From: Pseudoalteromonas shioyasakiensis
GTDB lineage: Bacteria > Pseudomonadota > Gammaproteobacteria > Enterobacterales > Alteromonadaceae
DNA length: 64,000 nucleotides
Assembly (NCBI GenBank): GCA_013391845.1
Contig: CP058414.1
Coordinates: 728,501-792,500, forward strand
Direction of reading: 5' to 3'
In this document: piece after piece, positions 1 through 8,863 of the stretch
How the letters are laid out: every line of letters begins with the position of its first letter
Position numbering within the stretch: the first letter of the stretch is position 1
Notes under the pieces: generated by a model
What the model was told of the DNA's origin: nothing
The model's input: only the letters and a program-made list of their open reading frames with translations
Databases searched by the model: none
Translations under genes and position numbers: made by a program

Positions 1-146
1 AATTTGAAAAAGCAGGTAGTAGCTTATTATTAAATGATTTTCTTGAAGTGATTTCAGAGCCATACACATACTTTAAAGAACATCAAAGTTGGTACGAGTT
101 GCCAAGTGATGGTGACAAAAACTATCAAACTTTCTGTGGCACATAA
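1..146 (+). CDS. 3' end of an unidentified gene (partial)
   Basis: An open frame runs from position 3 to a TAA at 144-146, with its 5' part outside the window. The 47 visible C-terminal residues include the stretches NDFLEVISEPYTYFKEHQSW and YQTFCGT. I do not recognise a family. The frame has no internal stop and reads as ordinary acidic soluble protein, while the DNA after the stop turns strongly AT-rich and non-coding, which supports a real gene end. Confidence 0.55.
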   Translation, partial: FEKAGSSLLLNDFLEVISEPYTYFKEHQSWYELPSDGDKNYQTFCGT

Positions 147-471
147 ATGATAGTTACACCTCTGAAAGAAAAAAGTTATTTATCGCTTTAAAATGTTCGT
201 AGATTGAGCAGGACATTGACTGGTGATATCATTGATTTAAAGTAAATTATTGCTTTAAGTGGTGTTACACTACTATGCTGGTAGTTTGAAAGTTTTAATT
301 AGTATAAATTGCCACTGAATAGATTACTTTTATTAATAGTAAAGTATTAGTAAATATAAAGTATAGCTGTTTATAAAATTTCATTAAATTAGTTTTTAAG
401 CTGCTATATAGTTTTAAGTACTCGAAATACATTAGCTTCAATAGCTTTATTGTGAAAATGGGAAGGAAATA
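147..471. other. 325-bp AT-rich intergenic region, promoter side of the first OmpA gene
   Basis: No ORF, RNA gene or clear terminator is seen here. It is very AT-rich and should hold the promoter of the downstream OmpA gene. The ribosome binding site is a good GGAAGGAA run at about 461-468, just before the ATG at 472. Confidence 0.5.
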
Positions 472-1530
472 ATGAAACTAAAATCACTTACTATTGCGTT
501 AGCACTTGCTGCAACTAGTACAACAGGCTTCGCTGCCGAAAAAGAAGGTTTTTATATTGGCGCATTCGGCGATTACTATGATAACTCTTGGGAAAATGTT
601 CGCGATTATCCGCCAGGTGGATTAAATGTAGATGATTCAACTGGATGGGGTCTGGAATTAGGTTATCGTTTTAGCGATTATTGGAGCGCTCGTTTAGAGT
701 ACGCTGATATGGACTTCGATTGGAATGCAGAGCTTAATGATGGCACATCTGTAAGTGGTTCAGAAAGCGGCAAGCGCTACGGTATCGATGCGCTATACCA
801 TTTAGGTGGCGGCCCTTTCTACGGTATTTTCGGTCTTAAAAATCTGGATGCAGTTGACGAAGATCTAATGTTCGCAAACGTAGGTGCTGGTTACCAGCAC
901 TACTTCACAGATAACTTTGCTTTTAATGCTGAAACATCTTTATACCAAGGTCTTGATCGTGGTTATACAGATGTTGGTGCTAAACTGGGTATTAGCTATA
1001 TCTTTGGCGATCAAAGTGCGCCTGCTCCGGTAGAGCCTGCACCTGTAGTCGCTGCACCAACTGACAGTGATAATGACGGTGTAATGGATGCAGATGATCA
1101 GTGTGCAAACACACCGATGACTGATGCTGTCGACAGCACTGGTTGTACTCTATATGAAGAAAAAGAGGCAACTATAACTTTACTAGTTACGTTCCCGCAT
1201 GACGTTGCAGAAGTACCTAATCAATACTTTAGCGACATTGCAGATGTTGCAGCCTTTATGAAAGAAAATGAAGGTACTTCAGTAGTACTTGAAGGGCATG
1301 CATCAGCAGTTGGTGACGCTGATTACAACATGATGCTTTCTGAAAAGCGTGCTAAAGATGTTGCTGAAGAGCTAGTTAAAGACGGCATTTCTTCAGATAG
1401 AATCTCTACGGTTGGCTATGGTGAAGAGCGTTTGAAAAATAAAGCGTATACACTTGAGGCACATGCAGAGAATCGTCGCGTAGAAGCTCAAATCACGAGC
1501 GTTGAAAAAGTTAAAGTACTTCGTAAGTAA
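472..1530 (+). CDS. OmpA-family outer membrane protein, first tandem copy
   Basis: A 352-aa OprF/OmpA-like protein. Residues 1-22 are a signal peptide ending in GFAA. Residues of about 23-180 form an eight-strand-type barrel rich in alternating aromatic residues. A Pro/Ala/Val linker leads into a thrombospondin-3-like calcium repeat (DSDNDGVMDADDQC) with two cysteines, and the C-terminus from about 240 is an OmpA domain. In that domain the usual GHTD motif reads GHAS, so the aspartate that binds diaminopimelate is Ser278, while the partner Arg293 (SEKRA) and the terminal NRRV are kept. It is followed by a strong terminator and by a close paralogue in the same orientation. The family is structural or porin-like; the exact substrate is unknown. 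Confidence 0.9.
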   Translation: MKLKSLTIALALAATSTTGFAAEKEGFYIGAFGDYYDNSWENVRDYPPGGLNVDDSTGWGLELGYRFSDYWSARLEYADMDFDWNAELNDGTSVSGSESGKRYGIDALYHLGGGPFYGIFGLKNLDAVDEDLMFANVGAGYQHYFTDNFAFNAETSLYQGLDRGYTDVGAKLGISYIFGDQSAPAPVEPAPVVAAPTDSDNDGVMDADDQCANTPMTDAVDSTGCTLYEEKEATITLLVTFPHDVAEVPNQYFSDIADVAAFMKENEGTSVVLEGHASAVGDADYNMMLSEKRAKDVAEELVKDGISSDRISTVGYGEERLKNKAYTLEAHAENRRVEAQITSVEKVKVLRK

Positions 1531-1581
1531 GTTATTATATTTAAGGTAGAAATTCCTTATTTAATTAATAATATATAACTA

Positions 1582-1617
1582 GGGCCGGACTAATTTTATT
1601 AGTCCGGCCTTTTTTTG
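1582..1617 (+). terminator. Rho-independent terminator after the first OmpA gene
   Basis: A 12-bp perfect stem (1583-1594 with 1598-1609, GGCCGGACTAAT arm) closes a three-base loop and is followed by seven or more T. It separates the two tandem OmpA genes into independent transcripts. Confidence 0.9.
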
Positions 1618-1982
1618 AATGAAATTCAATATTTACTTTCCTAAGAAACAAGTTAATCTTAATTTGTACCAATTTTAGATGTAATAACCATCATATATTG
1701 ATATGAATCACCTAATCAAAGTTCAAATTATTGTAGTATGGTGTTTAATCACCTTGTTGAATTATTATTAGGTTATATAATTATTTTTAATGACGTGTAA
1801 TTTGCACCAGTCCGACATGGATTATTAAGGTGCTTTATGTCGCTGTATTTAGTTGATGCTATGGAATTATAAAAATTTACTAGTTGTTTGAGTTTATTAA
1901 GTTTGGATTAATTACTCATCACCTATCTTGACTGAGTGTAGGCTACACTGCCTTTAGTTACTAAAATGGAAGGGAATGAAAC
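1618..1982. other. Intergenic region between the tandem OmpA genes
   Basis: About 365 bp of AT-rich DNA without a credible ORF. It must carry a separate promoter for the second copy because a strong terminator lies upstream. A GGAAGGGAA ribosome binding site sits just before the ATG at 1983. I do not see convincing similarity to the region upstream of the first copy beyond the ribosome binding site. Confidence 0.45.
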
Positions 1983-3053
1983 ATGAAACTAAAATCACTA
2001 ACTATAGCTTTAGCGCTTGCTGCAACAAGTGCTTCAGGTATCGCTGCAGAAAAACAAGGTTTTTATATAGGCGCATTTGGCGATTATTATGATAACTCTT
2101 GGGAAAATATCCGTGACTATCCACCTGGCGGTTTAGATGTAGATGACTCAACTGGGTGGGGTTTGGAATTAGGTTACCGCTTCAGCGATTATTGGAGTGC
2201 TCGTTTAGAATATGCTGATATGGATTTTGACTGGAGCGCTGAAACCACAGCCGGTACCACTGTAAGTGGCTCTGAAAGTGGTAAGCGTTACGGTATTGAT
2301 GGCTTATATCATTTTGGCGGTGGTCCTTTCTACGGTATTTTTGGTTTAAAAAATCTTGATGCTGTTGATGAAGATCTAATGTTTGCTAACGTAGGTGCCG
2401 GTTACCAACATTACTTCACCGATAACTTTGCATTCAACGCTGAAACATCTTTATATCAAGGTCTTGACCGTGGTTACACAGATGTTGGTGCAAAGCTAGG
2501 TCTTAGCTATATATTTGGTGATCAAAGCGCTCCTGCTGAGCCAGTAGAGCCAGCTCCAACTGTTGTTCCTGTAGCTGTTGAGCCAGTAGATAGCGATGGA
2601 GATAATATCCCAGATGCTGATGACCAGTGTGCAAATACACCAATGACAGATGCTGTTGATGGTACTGGTTGTACATTGTATGAAGACCGTGAAGTGTCTA
2701 AGACTTTACTAATCACATTCCCTAACAATACATCTAAAGTATCTCAACAATACTTAGACGATATTGATGCTGCTGCTGCGTTTTTGAAAGAGCACCCAGG
2801 AACAGACGTAGTACTTGAAGGTCACTCTTCGTCAGTAGGTAAAGCTGACTACAACAAGTGGTTATCTAAAAAACGTGCTGATGCTGTTGCTAAGAAACTA
2901 ATTGAAGATGGCATTGACCCAATGCGTCTTACTACTGTTGGTTTAGGTGAAGAGCGTCTTAAAAACCCAGCAAATACGCCAGAAGCTCACGCTGAAAACC
3001 GTCGTGTTGAAGCGAAAGTGACTGTTATTGAGCGTGTTAAAGTAGAGCGTTAA
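1983..3053 (+). CDS. OmpA-family outer membrane protein, second tandem copy
   Basis: A 356-aa paralogue of the preceding protein, nearly identical through the signal peptide (ending GIAA) and barrel, with a longer Pro/Glu/Val linker, the same calcium-binding repeat with two cysteines, and a more diverged OmpA domain. The peptidoglycan motif here reads GHSS: the ligand aspartate is again serine (Ser283), with Arg298 (SKKRA) and NRRV retained. The barrel is better conserved between the copies than the periplasmic domain, which suggests duplication followed by divergence or barrel gene conversion. Own promoter and own terminator are expected from the flanking signals. Confidence 0.9.
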   Translation: MKLKSLTIALALAATSASGIAAEKQGFYIGAFGDYYDNSWENIRDYPPGGLDVDDSTGWGLELGYRFSDYWSARLEYADMDFDWSAETTAGTTVSGSESGKRYGIDGLYHFGGGPFYGIFGLKNLDAVDEDLMFANVGAGYQHYFTDNFAFNAETSLYQGLDRGYTDVGAKLGLSYIFGDQSAPAEPVEPAPTVVPVAVEPVDSDGDNIPDADDQCANTPMTDAVDGTGCTLYEDREVSKTLLITFPNNTSKVSQQYLDDIDAAAAFLKEHPGTDVVLEGHSSSVGKADYNKWLSKKRADAVAKKLIEDGIDPMRLTTVGLGEERLKNPANTPEAHAENRRVEAKVTVIERVKVER

Positions 3054-3075
3054 TCTAACCCTTTACGCAAATTTT

Positions 3076-3102
3076 AAAACCCAGCCTAGTGCTGGGTTTT
3101 TT
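3076..3102 (+). terminator. Rho-independent terminator after the second OmpA gene
   Basis: A 10-bp stem (AAAACCCAGC at 3076-3085, matched at 3091-3100) with a five-base loop, followed by a T run. It lies 22 bp after the stop codon. Confidence 0.88.
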
Positions 3103-3347
3103 CATTTTAAAGCCCTAGAAATTGATAGATAGGAATGATTCTTAATAAATATTCATTTGAATAGCGTTTTTTTCTAGTACTATTCATGCTATTTATAGTG
3201 AGTATTAAAGCCTCTAACTACAGCATGGATTTTCATCTATACTTAAAAGCTTTATAATTAACCGTCAGAATACTATAAGTACTGGGTCTTAATTGGTATT
3301 TAGCTTACTACTACCGAGTACTTTCACGTCACCAAGAGGGCAATATT

Positions 3348-5946
3348 GTGCTACAAGAATATCGTAAACACGTAGAAGAACGTGCCGCGTTAGGTATCGT
3401 ACCAGCGCCATTAGATGCTCAGCAAACGGCTGATCTTATTGAACTAATCAAAAATCCACCGGCAGGCGAAGAAGAATTTATTGTTGATCTTCTAGTTAAT
3501 CGCGTACCACCAGGTGTTGATGATGCTGCTTACATCAAAGCAGGTTTCTTAGCTGCAGTTGCAAAAGGTGAAGCGAGCTCTCCACTTGTATCAAAAGAAA
3601 AAGCAGCTGAGCTACTTGGTACTATGTTAGGTGGTTACAACATCGCACCTATGATTGATCTTTTAGATGACGAAGCGCTAGCACCAATCGTTGTTAAAGG
3701 TTTATCAAACACATTATTAATGTTCGATGCTTTCTACGATGTAGAAGAAAAAGCGAAAGCAGGTAACGAGTTTGCTAAGCAAGTAATCGAATCTTGGGCA
3801 AATGCTGAGTGGTTTGTAAACAAGCCTGCAGTTGCTGAAAAAATCTCAGTTACAGTATTCAAAGTAACTGGCGAAACAAATACTGATGACCTTTCTCCTG
3901 CACCTGATGCATGGTCACGTCCTGATATTCCACTACATGCTTTAGCAATGCTGAAGAATGAACGTGATGGCATCAATCCTGACAAACCAGGTGAAGTTGG
4001 TCCAATCGCACAGCTAGAAGAGCTTAAAACGAAAGGTTTACCTCTTGCATACGTTGGTGATGTAGTTGGTACGGGTTCTTCTCGTAAATCTGCAACTAAC
4101 TCTGTACTTTGGTTCATGGGTGATGATATTCCTCACGTACCAAACAAACGCGTTGGTGGTGTATGTTTAGGCGGTAAAATCGCTCCTATCTTCTTCAACA
4201 CAATGGAAGACTCTGGTGCGTTACCAATTGAGCTACCTGTTGATGAGCTAAACATGGGTGACCAAATCGATATCTTCCCATACGAAGGTGTTGTTAAGCG
4301 TCACGGTACAGATGAAGTTATCTCTACTTTCTCTCTTAAATCAGACGTAATTCTTGATGAAGTTCGTGCTGGCGGTCGTATTCCACTTATCATCGGTCGT
4401 GGTTTAACTGATAAAGCGCGTGCATCACTAGGTATGGAAGCTGAAGATATCTTCCGTAAGCCAGCTCTTGTAACTGATTCTGGTAAAGGCTTCACATTAG
4501 CTCAGAAGATGGTTGGTAAAGCATGTAACATGCCTGGCGTACGTCCTGGTCAATACTGTGAGCCGAAAATGACAACTGTTGGTTTCGCAAGATACAACAG
4601 GTCCTATGACGCGTGACGAACTTAAAGATCTAGCGTGTTTAGGTTTCTCTGCAGATTTAACAATGCAGTCTTTCTGTCATACGTCAGCTTATCCTAAACC
4701 AATCGACGTAAATACTCACCACACACTTCCTGATTTTATCATGAACCGTGGCGGTGTATCACTACGTCCAGGTGACGGTGTAATCCACTCATGGTTAAAC
4801 CGTATGTTATTACCAGATACAGTAGGTACTGGTGGTGACTCGCATACTCGTTTCCCTCTAGGTATTTCATTCCCTGCGGGTTCTGGTGCGGTAGCATTCG
4901 CAGCAGCAACTGGTGTAATGCCTCTTGATATGCCAGAGTCAATCTTAGTACGTTTCAAAGGTGAAATGCAGCCAGGTATCACATTACGTGACCTAGTTCA
5001 TGCTATCCCTTACTACGGTATCAAAGAAGGACTTCTAACTGTTGAGAAGAAAGGTAAAATCAACGAATTTTCTGGTCGTGTGCTAGAAATCGAAGGTGTT
5101 GAGCACCTAACTGTTGAGCAAGCTTTCGAACTTTCTGATGCGTCAGCTGAACGTTCAGCTGCAGGTTGTACAGTTAAGCTTTCTAAAGAGTCTATCGCTG
5201 AATACCTAGAGTCAAACATCGTAATGCTTAAGTGGATGATCTCTGAAGGTTACGGTGATGTGCGTACTATTGAGCGTCGTATCAATGCAATGCAAGAGTG
5301 GTTAGCTAACCCTGAACTTATGGAAGCTGATGCTGACGCAGAGTACAAACATGTACTTGAAATTGATCTTGCTGACATCAAAGAGCCAATCCTTTGTGCT
5401 CCAAATGATCCTGATGATGCACGTCTTCTTTCAGACGTAACAGGCGAGAAAATCGACGAAGTATTCATCGGTTCTTGTATGACTAACATCGGTCACTTCC
5501 GTGCTGCAGGTAAATTACTAGATGGCTTCAGTGGTCGTATCCCAACTCAACTTTGGGTTGCACCACCAACGAAGATGGATAAAGACCAGCTTACTGACGA
5601 AGGTTATTACGGTATCTTTGGTCGCGTAGGTGCACGTATCGAAACTCCAGGGTGTTCACTATGTATGGGTAACCAAGCACGTGTTGCTGATAAAGCAACT
5701 GTTGTTTCTACCTCTACGCGTAACTTCCCTAACCGTCTAGGTACTGGCGCGAACGTATTCTTAGCATCAGCAGAGCTTGCTGCAGTAGCAGCAATCCTAG
5801 GTAAATTACCTACACCTGCTGAGTACCAAGAGTATGCAGATAAGATCAATGCAACGGCAGCTGATACATATCGTTACCTGAACTTCCACCGTATGCCTCA
5901 ATACACTAAAAAGGCAGACCAAGTAATCGTTCAACAAGCTGTTTAA
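3348..5946 (+). pseudogene. acnB: Aconitate hydratase B, full length but interrupted by a +1 frameshift
   Basis: Aconitase B of the TCA cycle, interconverting citrate and isocitrate through a [4Fe-4S] cluster. The GTG start follows an AAGAGGG site and gives MLQEYRKHVEERAA as in E. coli. The first frame runs to a TGA at 4614-4616; the rest continues in the +1 frame to 5946. The break is at 4583-4585, where GGTTTCGCAA stands for the expected GGTTCGCAA (Gly-Ser-Gln). Removing one T restores exactly 865 residues, the E. coli length, and puts the cluster ligands at Cys710, Cys769 and Cys772 as in E. coli. Both halves are well conserved, so this is a very recent mutation or, more likely, a sequencing or assembly error. 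The downstream half has no obvious start or ribosome binding site of its own. Confidence 0.92.
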
Positions 5947-5970
5947 TTAGAGATAAATTAAATTGCAAGA

Positions 5971-6000
5971 AAAGCCCGCATTAAGCGGGCTTTTTATTTT
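5971..6000 (+). terminator. Rho-independent terminator after acnB
   Basis: Stem AAAGCCCGC (5971-5979) with GCGGGCTTT (5985-5993), five-base loop, then a T-rich tract. It starts 25 bp after the acnB stop. Confidence 0.9.
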
Positions 6001-6105
6001 AGATAAAATTTCTAAATTACTTGTTTATTCGATCTTAAAACTACATAAACAATCATTGCTGTTTACATAATAACGCAAAAATTTCCTATCAATTGCATTA
6101 AAATC

Positions 6106-6136
6106 CTCGCCAATATTCTCAACGTATTAAGGCGAG
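6106..6136 (+). promoter_or_regulatory. Possible hairpin masking the ribosome binding site of the dioxygenase gene
   Basis: CTCGCC at 6106-6111 is a perfect complement of GGCGAG at 6131-6136, and GGCGAG lies six bases before the ATG at 6143, where the Shine-Dalgarno sequence should be. If transcription starts upstream of 6106, the site would be paired in the mRNA. The loop is 19 bases and AT-rich, so pairing would be weak and perhaps temperature-sensitive. A six-base match can arise by chance. Confidence 0.3.
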
Positions 6137-6142
6137 ATCTAA

Positions 6143-6775
6143 ATGACTACATTAAACAACCAGAACCTTCTACAACTTCGTTTTGTAAGCCAAACGCATA
6201 TTGACGCAGTAAAACCTTCTTTTGCTAACCTACCTGCGAATCCATACGCAGATGGTGAGTTTCGTAAGCGTCGTTATTCAGTAATTAAAGTTGTTGATGG
6301 AGAATTAAAATTACAACCAACAAAAGCATTCGTGCAAGATGACTCAATTAATACCTTTCAAGGTAATGTTGAGCGTACTTATGAAAATCTAGAAGATAGC
6401 TTATTAGCGACTGTTGGCATGAAGCAAATCGTTAATCAGTTTCGTGATATGACAGGTATTAGCGATGACCGCAATATTGAAATTCACCAATTTAGAATGC
6501 TTGCTATCGACAGCGACACACCTGCTGCGCCTGAAGGTGTTCACCAAGATGGTTTTGATCACGTTTGTGTATGTGGTGTATCACATGAAAACCTAGAAGG
6601 TGGTGAGCTACTTGTTTATGAGCACCAACAAGCTGAGCCATGTTTCAAAATGGAAATTAAGGACGGCATGTTTGCGCTTATTAATGACCGTGAAGTATGG
6701 CATAACGCAACCCCAATGAATAAATTAGACGCAAGCAAAGAAGGTTACCTTGATTGCTTCGTACTAACTGCGTAA
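6143..6775 (+). CDS. 2-oxoglutarate/Fe(II)-dependent dioxygenase family protein (2OG-Fe_Oxy_2 type)
   Basis: A 210-aa soluble protein that I assign to the 2OG-Fe_Oxy_2 family, which includes L-isoleucine 4-hydroxylase. The iron triad is visible as His134-x-Asp136 (EGVHQDGFDH) and distal His187 (REVWHNATP); the central RMLAIDSD and EGGELLVYEH strands fit the jelly-roll core. Members hydroxylate free amino acids or small amine-containing substrates; the substrate here is unknown. The next gene starts 9 bp downstream and encodes a PLP enzyme, so the two are co-transcribed and probably act on the same compound. Confidence 0.8.
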   Translation: MTTLNNQNLLQLRFVSQTHIDAVKPSFANLPANPYADGEFRKRRYSVIKVVDGELKLQPTKAFVQDDSINTFQGNVERTYENLEDSLLATVGMKQIVNQFRDMTGISDDRNIEIHQFRMLAIDSDTPAAPEGVHQDGFDHVCVCGVSHENLEGGELLVYEHQQAEPCFKMEIKDGMFALINDREVWHNATPMNKLDASKEGYLDCFVLTA

Positions 6776-6784
6776 GGGTATATC

Positions 6785-8023
6785 ATGAACTTAACGCAAT
6801 TACGTCGCCAATTCCCTGCGCTTATGCAACAAGTTGCCGGTCAGTCACCGATTTTCCTTGATGGCCCGGGTGGCTCTCAAGTGCCACAGTCAGTTTTAAG
6901 TGCCATGACTGCTTATTTGGGTTACTACAACTCAAACTTAGGCGGTGCATTTTTCTCAAGTGACAAAACAGTAGAGTTAATGGCAAACGCTCGCCAAGCT
7001 GCAGCCGACTTATTAAATGCGCCATCTAAAGAGCAAATCGTGTTTGGTGCAAACATGACAAGCTTAACGTTTAGCTTTAGCCGTGCAATCTCGCGCGATT
7101 GGACTGCAGGTGATGAAATTATCGTCACCAATGCTGATCACTTCTCAAATGTATCATCTTGGCAGCAAGCTGCTGAAGATAAAGGTGCTACTGTAAAAAC
7201 TGCCCTTATCAACGAAGCTGATTGCAGCTTAGATATGGCACACTTGGAAAGCCTTTTATCTAACAAAACAAAGCTTGTTGCAGTGACATATGCATCGAAC
7301 ACTACTGGCTCAATTAATGATATTAAACGCATTGTTGAGCTTGCTCATGCGGTTGGTGCGTTAGTTTATGTTGATGCCGTTCATTACGCACCTCATGAGC
7401 TTGTGGATGTACAAGCACTTGATTGCGACTTCTTAGCCTGCTCTGCATACAAGTTCTTTGGCCCTCACCTTGGTATTGTATATGGCAAACGTGAGCACCT
7501 AGAAGGTTTCAGGCCATATAAAGTTGAGCCTGCAAAAGATGTTGCGCCAGGTCGCTGGGAAACTGGAACACAAAGCTTTGAAGCATTGGCTGGCTTAATT
7601 GCTGCTGTGGACTACATTGCTGCAATTAGTGAGCTTGATGATAGTCACTCACGCCGAGATAAATTAGCTGCTGCATTTGCTATCACTAAACAACACGAAA
7701 TGGCATTAAGTAAGCATTTCTTAACGCGTTTGGCTGATTATCCGCGTATCAAGTTGTTCGGTATTGATGCTTTAGATCGTTTATCTGAGCGTACACCGAC
7801 TTTTGCACTAACTTTTGCAGACATTGAGCCACGTATTGTTTCTGAGTTTTTAGGTAAGCAGCACATTTGTGTGTGGGATGGTAACTTCTATGCCCAAGGC
7901 TTATGTAAGCAGCTAGGGGTATTAGAAACCGGCGGCGTAGTTCGCATTGGTTGTATGCACTACAACACTATTGAAGAGCTCGATAAAGTTTTTGATTTAT
8001 TTGATCAATTACTAGCAGATTAA
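6785..8023 (+). CDS. Cysteine desulfurase-like class V aminotransferase (TIGR01976-like)
   Basis: A 412-aa fold-type I PLP enzyme. The N-terminus has the FLDGPGGSQVP substrate loop, the centre has VDAVHYAPH (cofactor aspartate), and the Schiff-base lysine is Lys223 in SAYKFFGPH. It resembles the VC1184 group of desulfurase-like proteins rather than IscS or SufS: the mobile-loop cysteine needed for sulfur transfer is not evident, and no iron-sulfur genes are nearby. Start ATG is 9 bp after the dioxygenase stop. I infer lyase, transaminase or desulfurase-like chemistry on a product or precursor of the dioxygenase. Confidence 0.8.
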   Translation: MNLTQLRRQFPALMQQVAGQSPIFLDGPGGSQVPQSVLSAMTAYLGYYNSNLGGAFFSSDKTVELMANARQAAADLLNAPSKEQIVFGANMTSLTFSFSRAISRDWTAGDEIIVTNADHFSNVSSWQQAAEDKGATVKTALINEADCSLDMAHLESLLSNKTKLVAVTYASNTTGSINDIKRIVELAHAVGALVYVDAVHYAPHELVDVQALDCDFLACSAYKFFGPHLGIVYGKREHLEGFRPYKVEPAKDVAPGRWETGTQSFEALAGLIAAVDYIAAISELDDSHSRRDKLAAAFAITKQHEMALSKHFLTRLADYPRIKLFGIDALDRLSERTPTFALTFADIEPRIVSEFLGKQHICVWDGNFYAQGLCKQLGVLETGGVVRIGCMHYNTIEELDKVFDLFDQLLAD

Positions 8024-8055
8024 AGCCGAGCTTTTAGCTTCAAACCTTAAGTTAT

Positions 8056-8082
8056 AAGCAGCCCTAGTAGGCTGCTTTTTTA
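8056..8082 (+). terminator. Rho-independent terminator after the dioxygenase/PLP-enzyme pair
   Basis: Eight-bp stem AAGCAGCC (8056-8063) with GGCTGCTT (8070-8077), six-base loop, and a run of T. It closes the two-gene operon. Confidence 0.88.
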
Positions 8083-8133
8083 TGGGGGGAGATCTACAGA
8101 GCAGTCAGTTACTTATAGTTTAAGTTGTTACAG

Positions 8134-8715
8134 TTATGAGTTATCAAGAAAACTAGTTTTAAAGTGCTTTCTGGCTTTGAAAGGTGCTGAAGCAATGATG
8201 AAATTTAAAGAAAGTAACAAGATAACTATTAAGATGGTTAGCCAGTTTAAAGCCATCTGAATGAGAGTAGGAGGTTCATAAAATCCAAAATGCATGAAAT
8301 CGGCAATTAAAATTTTATTTTTATAAATTAGGCTGTTACAAAAATTGCCAAGTGCAAAAAAAGATATACTAACCAGAAATAGCATAGTAGTTATAGTTGC
8401 CACTTTGAGCTTTAAAATATTTACCTTTATATATTTCGTTAAAAAATATAGCAATACTAAAAACGCAATACTGCTTACAAAGAGCGTGGCACCTAGCCCC
8501 AGAGTTAGTAGATTTGAAACCACCCATACTGGCTTTACAGTTATTGGCAAATCATTCGGATTTATGTCGTCAGTCACTAAAAAGATATAAATAGACATAT
8601 AAGTCAAAATACTGATTACAGTGATCGGAATATGCCAAAGTAATTCACGTTTTTCTTTTTTACGAGCTGTTTTATGTGCGGTATTTCTCTGTGCAAGTCT
8701 TTCTAAAGGATCCAT
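8134..8715 (-). CDS. Hypothetical membrane protein with about four transmembrane segments
   Basis: A 193-aa protein of no family I recognise. After a basic N-terminus (residues 1-25, many Lys/Arg) there are hydrophobic segments near residues 28-47, 65-95, 102-125 and 155-175, with short charged loops. It is a lone gene on the minus strand, AT-rich in composition relative to its neighbours. It resembles the small polytopic proteins of unknown function common in Alteromonadales. The start is the ATG at 8713-8715. Confidence 0.6.
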   Translation of the reverse strand: MDPLERLAQRNTAHKTARKKEKRELLWHIPITVISILTYMSIYIFLVTDDINPNDLPITVKPVWVVSNLLTLGLGATLFVSSIAFLVLLYFLTKYIKVNILKLKVATITTMLFLVSISFFALGNFCNSLIYKNKILIADFMHFGFYEPPTLIQMALNWLTILIVILLLSLNFIIASAPFKARKHFKTSFLDNS

Positions 8716-8818
8716 TCTTTACTTACTTGAGTAATCATTCAAAAAATTTACCTTTGAGAAAGGTAAATTGCAAGTGAGCATAGCCATTACTAGTGCTCCT
8801 ATTTCTCAAAGCAAATAA

Positions 8819-8847
8819 AAAAGCGCGACATCAAATGCCGCGCTTTT
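8819..8847 (-). terminator. Terminator of the GH97 gene
   Basis: Nine-bp stem AAAAGCGCG (8819-8827) with CGCGCTTTT (8839-8847) and an 11-base loop. Read on the minus strand it is followed by a T run, about 17 bp past the GH97 stop codon. Confidence 0.85.
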
Positions 8848-8863
8848 CATAATTTTTAGCAAC

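Noticed and set aside
3734..4117. Antisense ORFs inside acnB, secY and ribosomal protein genes
   Set aside because: They lie opposite strongly conserved genes, have odd Ser/Thr/Arg-rich composition and no ribosome binding sites.
4579..5946. Downstream acnB half as an independent gene
   Set aside because: It begins in the middle of a conserved domain, lacks a ribosome binding site, and joins perfectly to the first half when one T is removed.
6785..8023. Iron-sulfur cluster desulfurase (iscS/sufS)
   Set aside because: No cluster assembly genes nearby, no evident catalytic loop cysteine, and partner is a dioxygenase.
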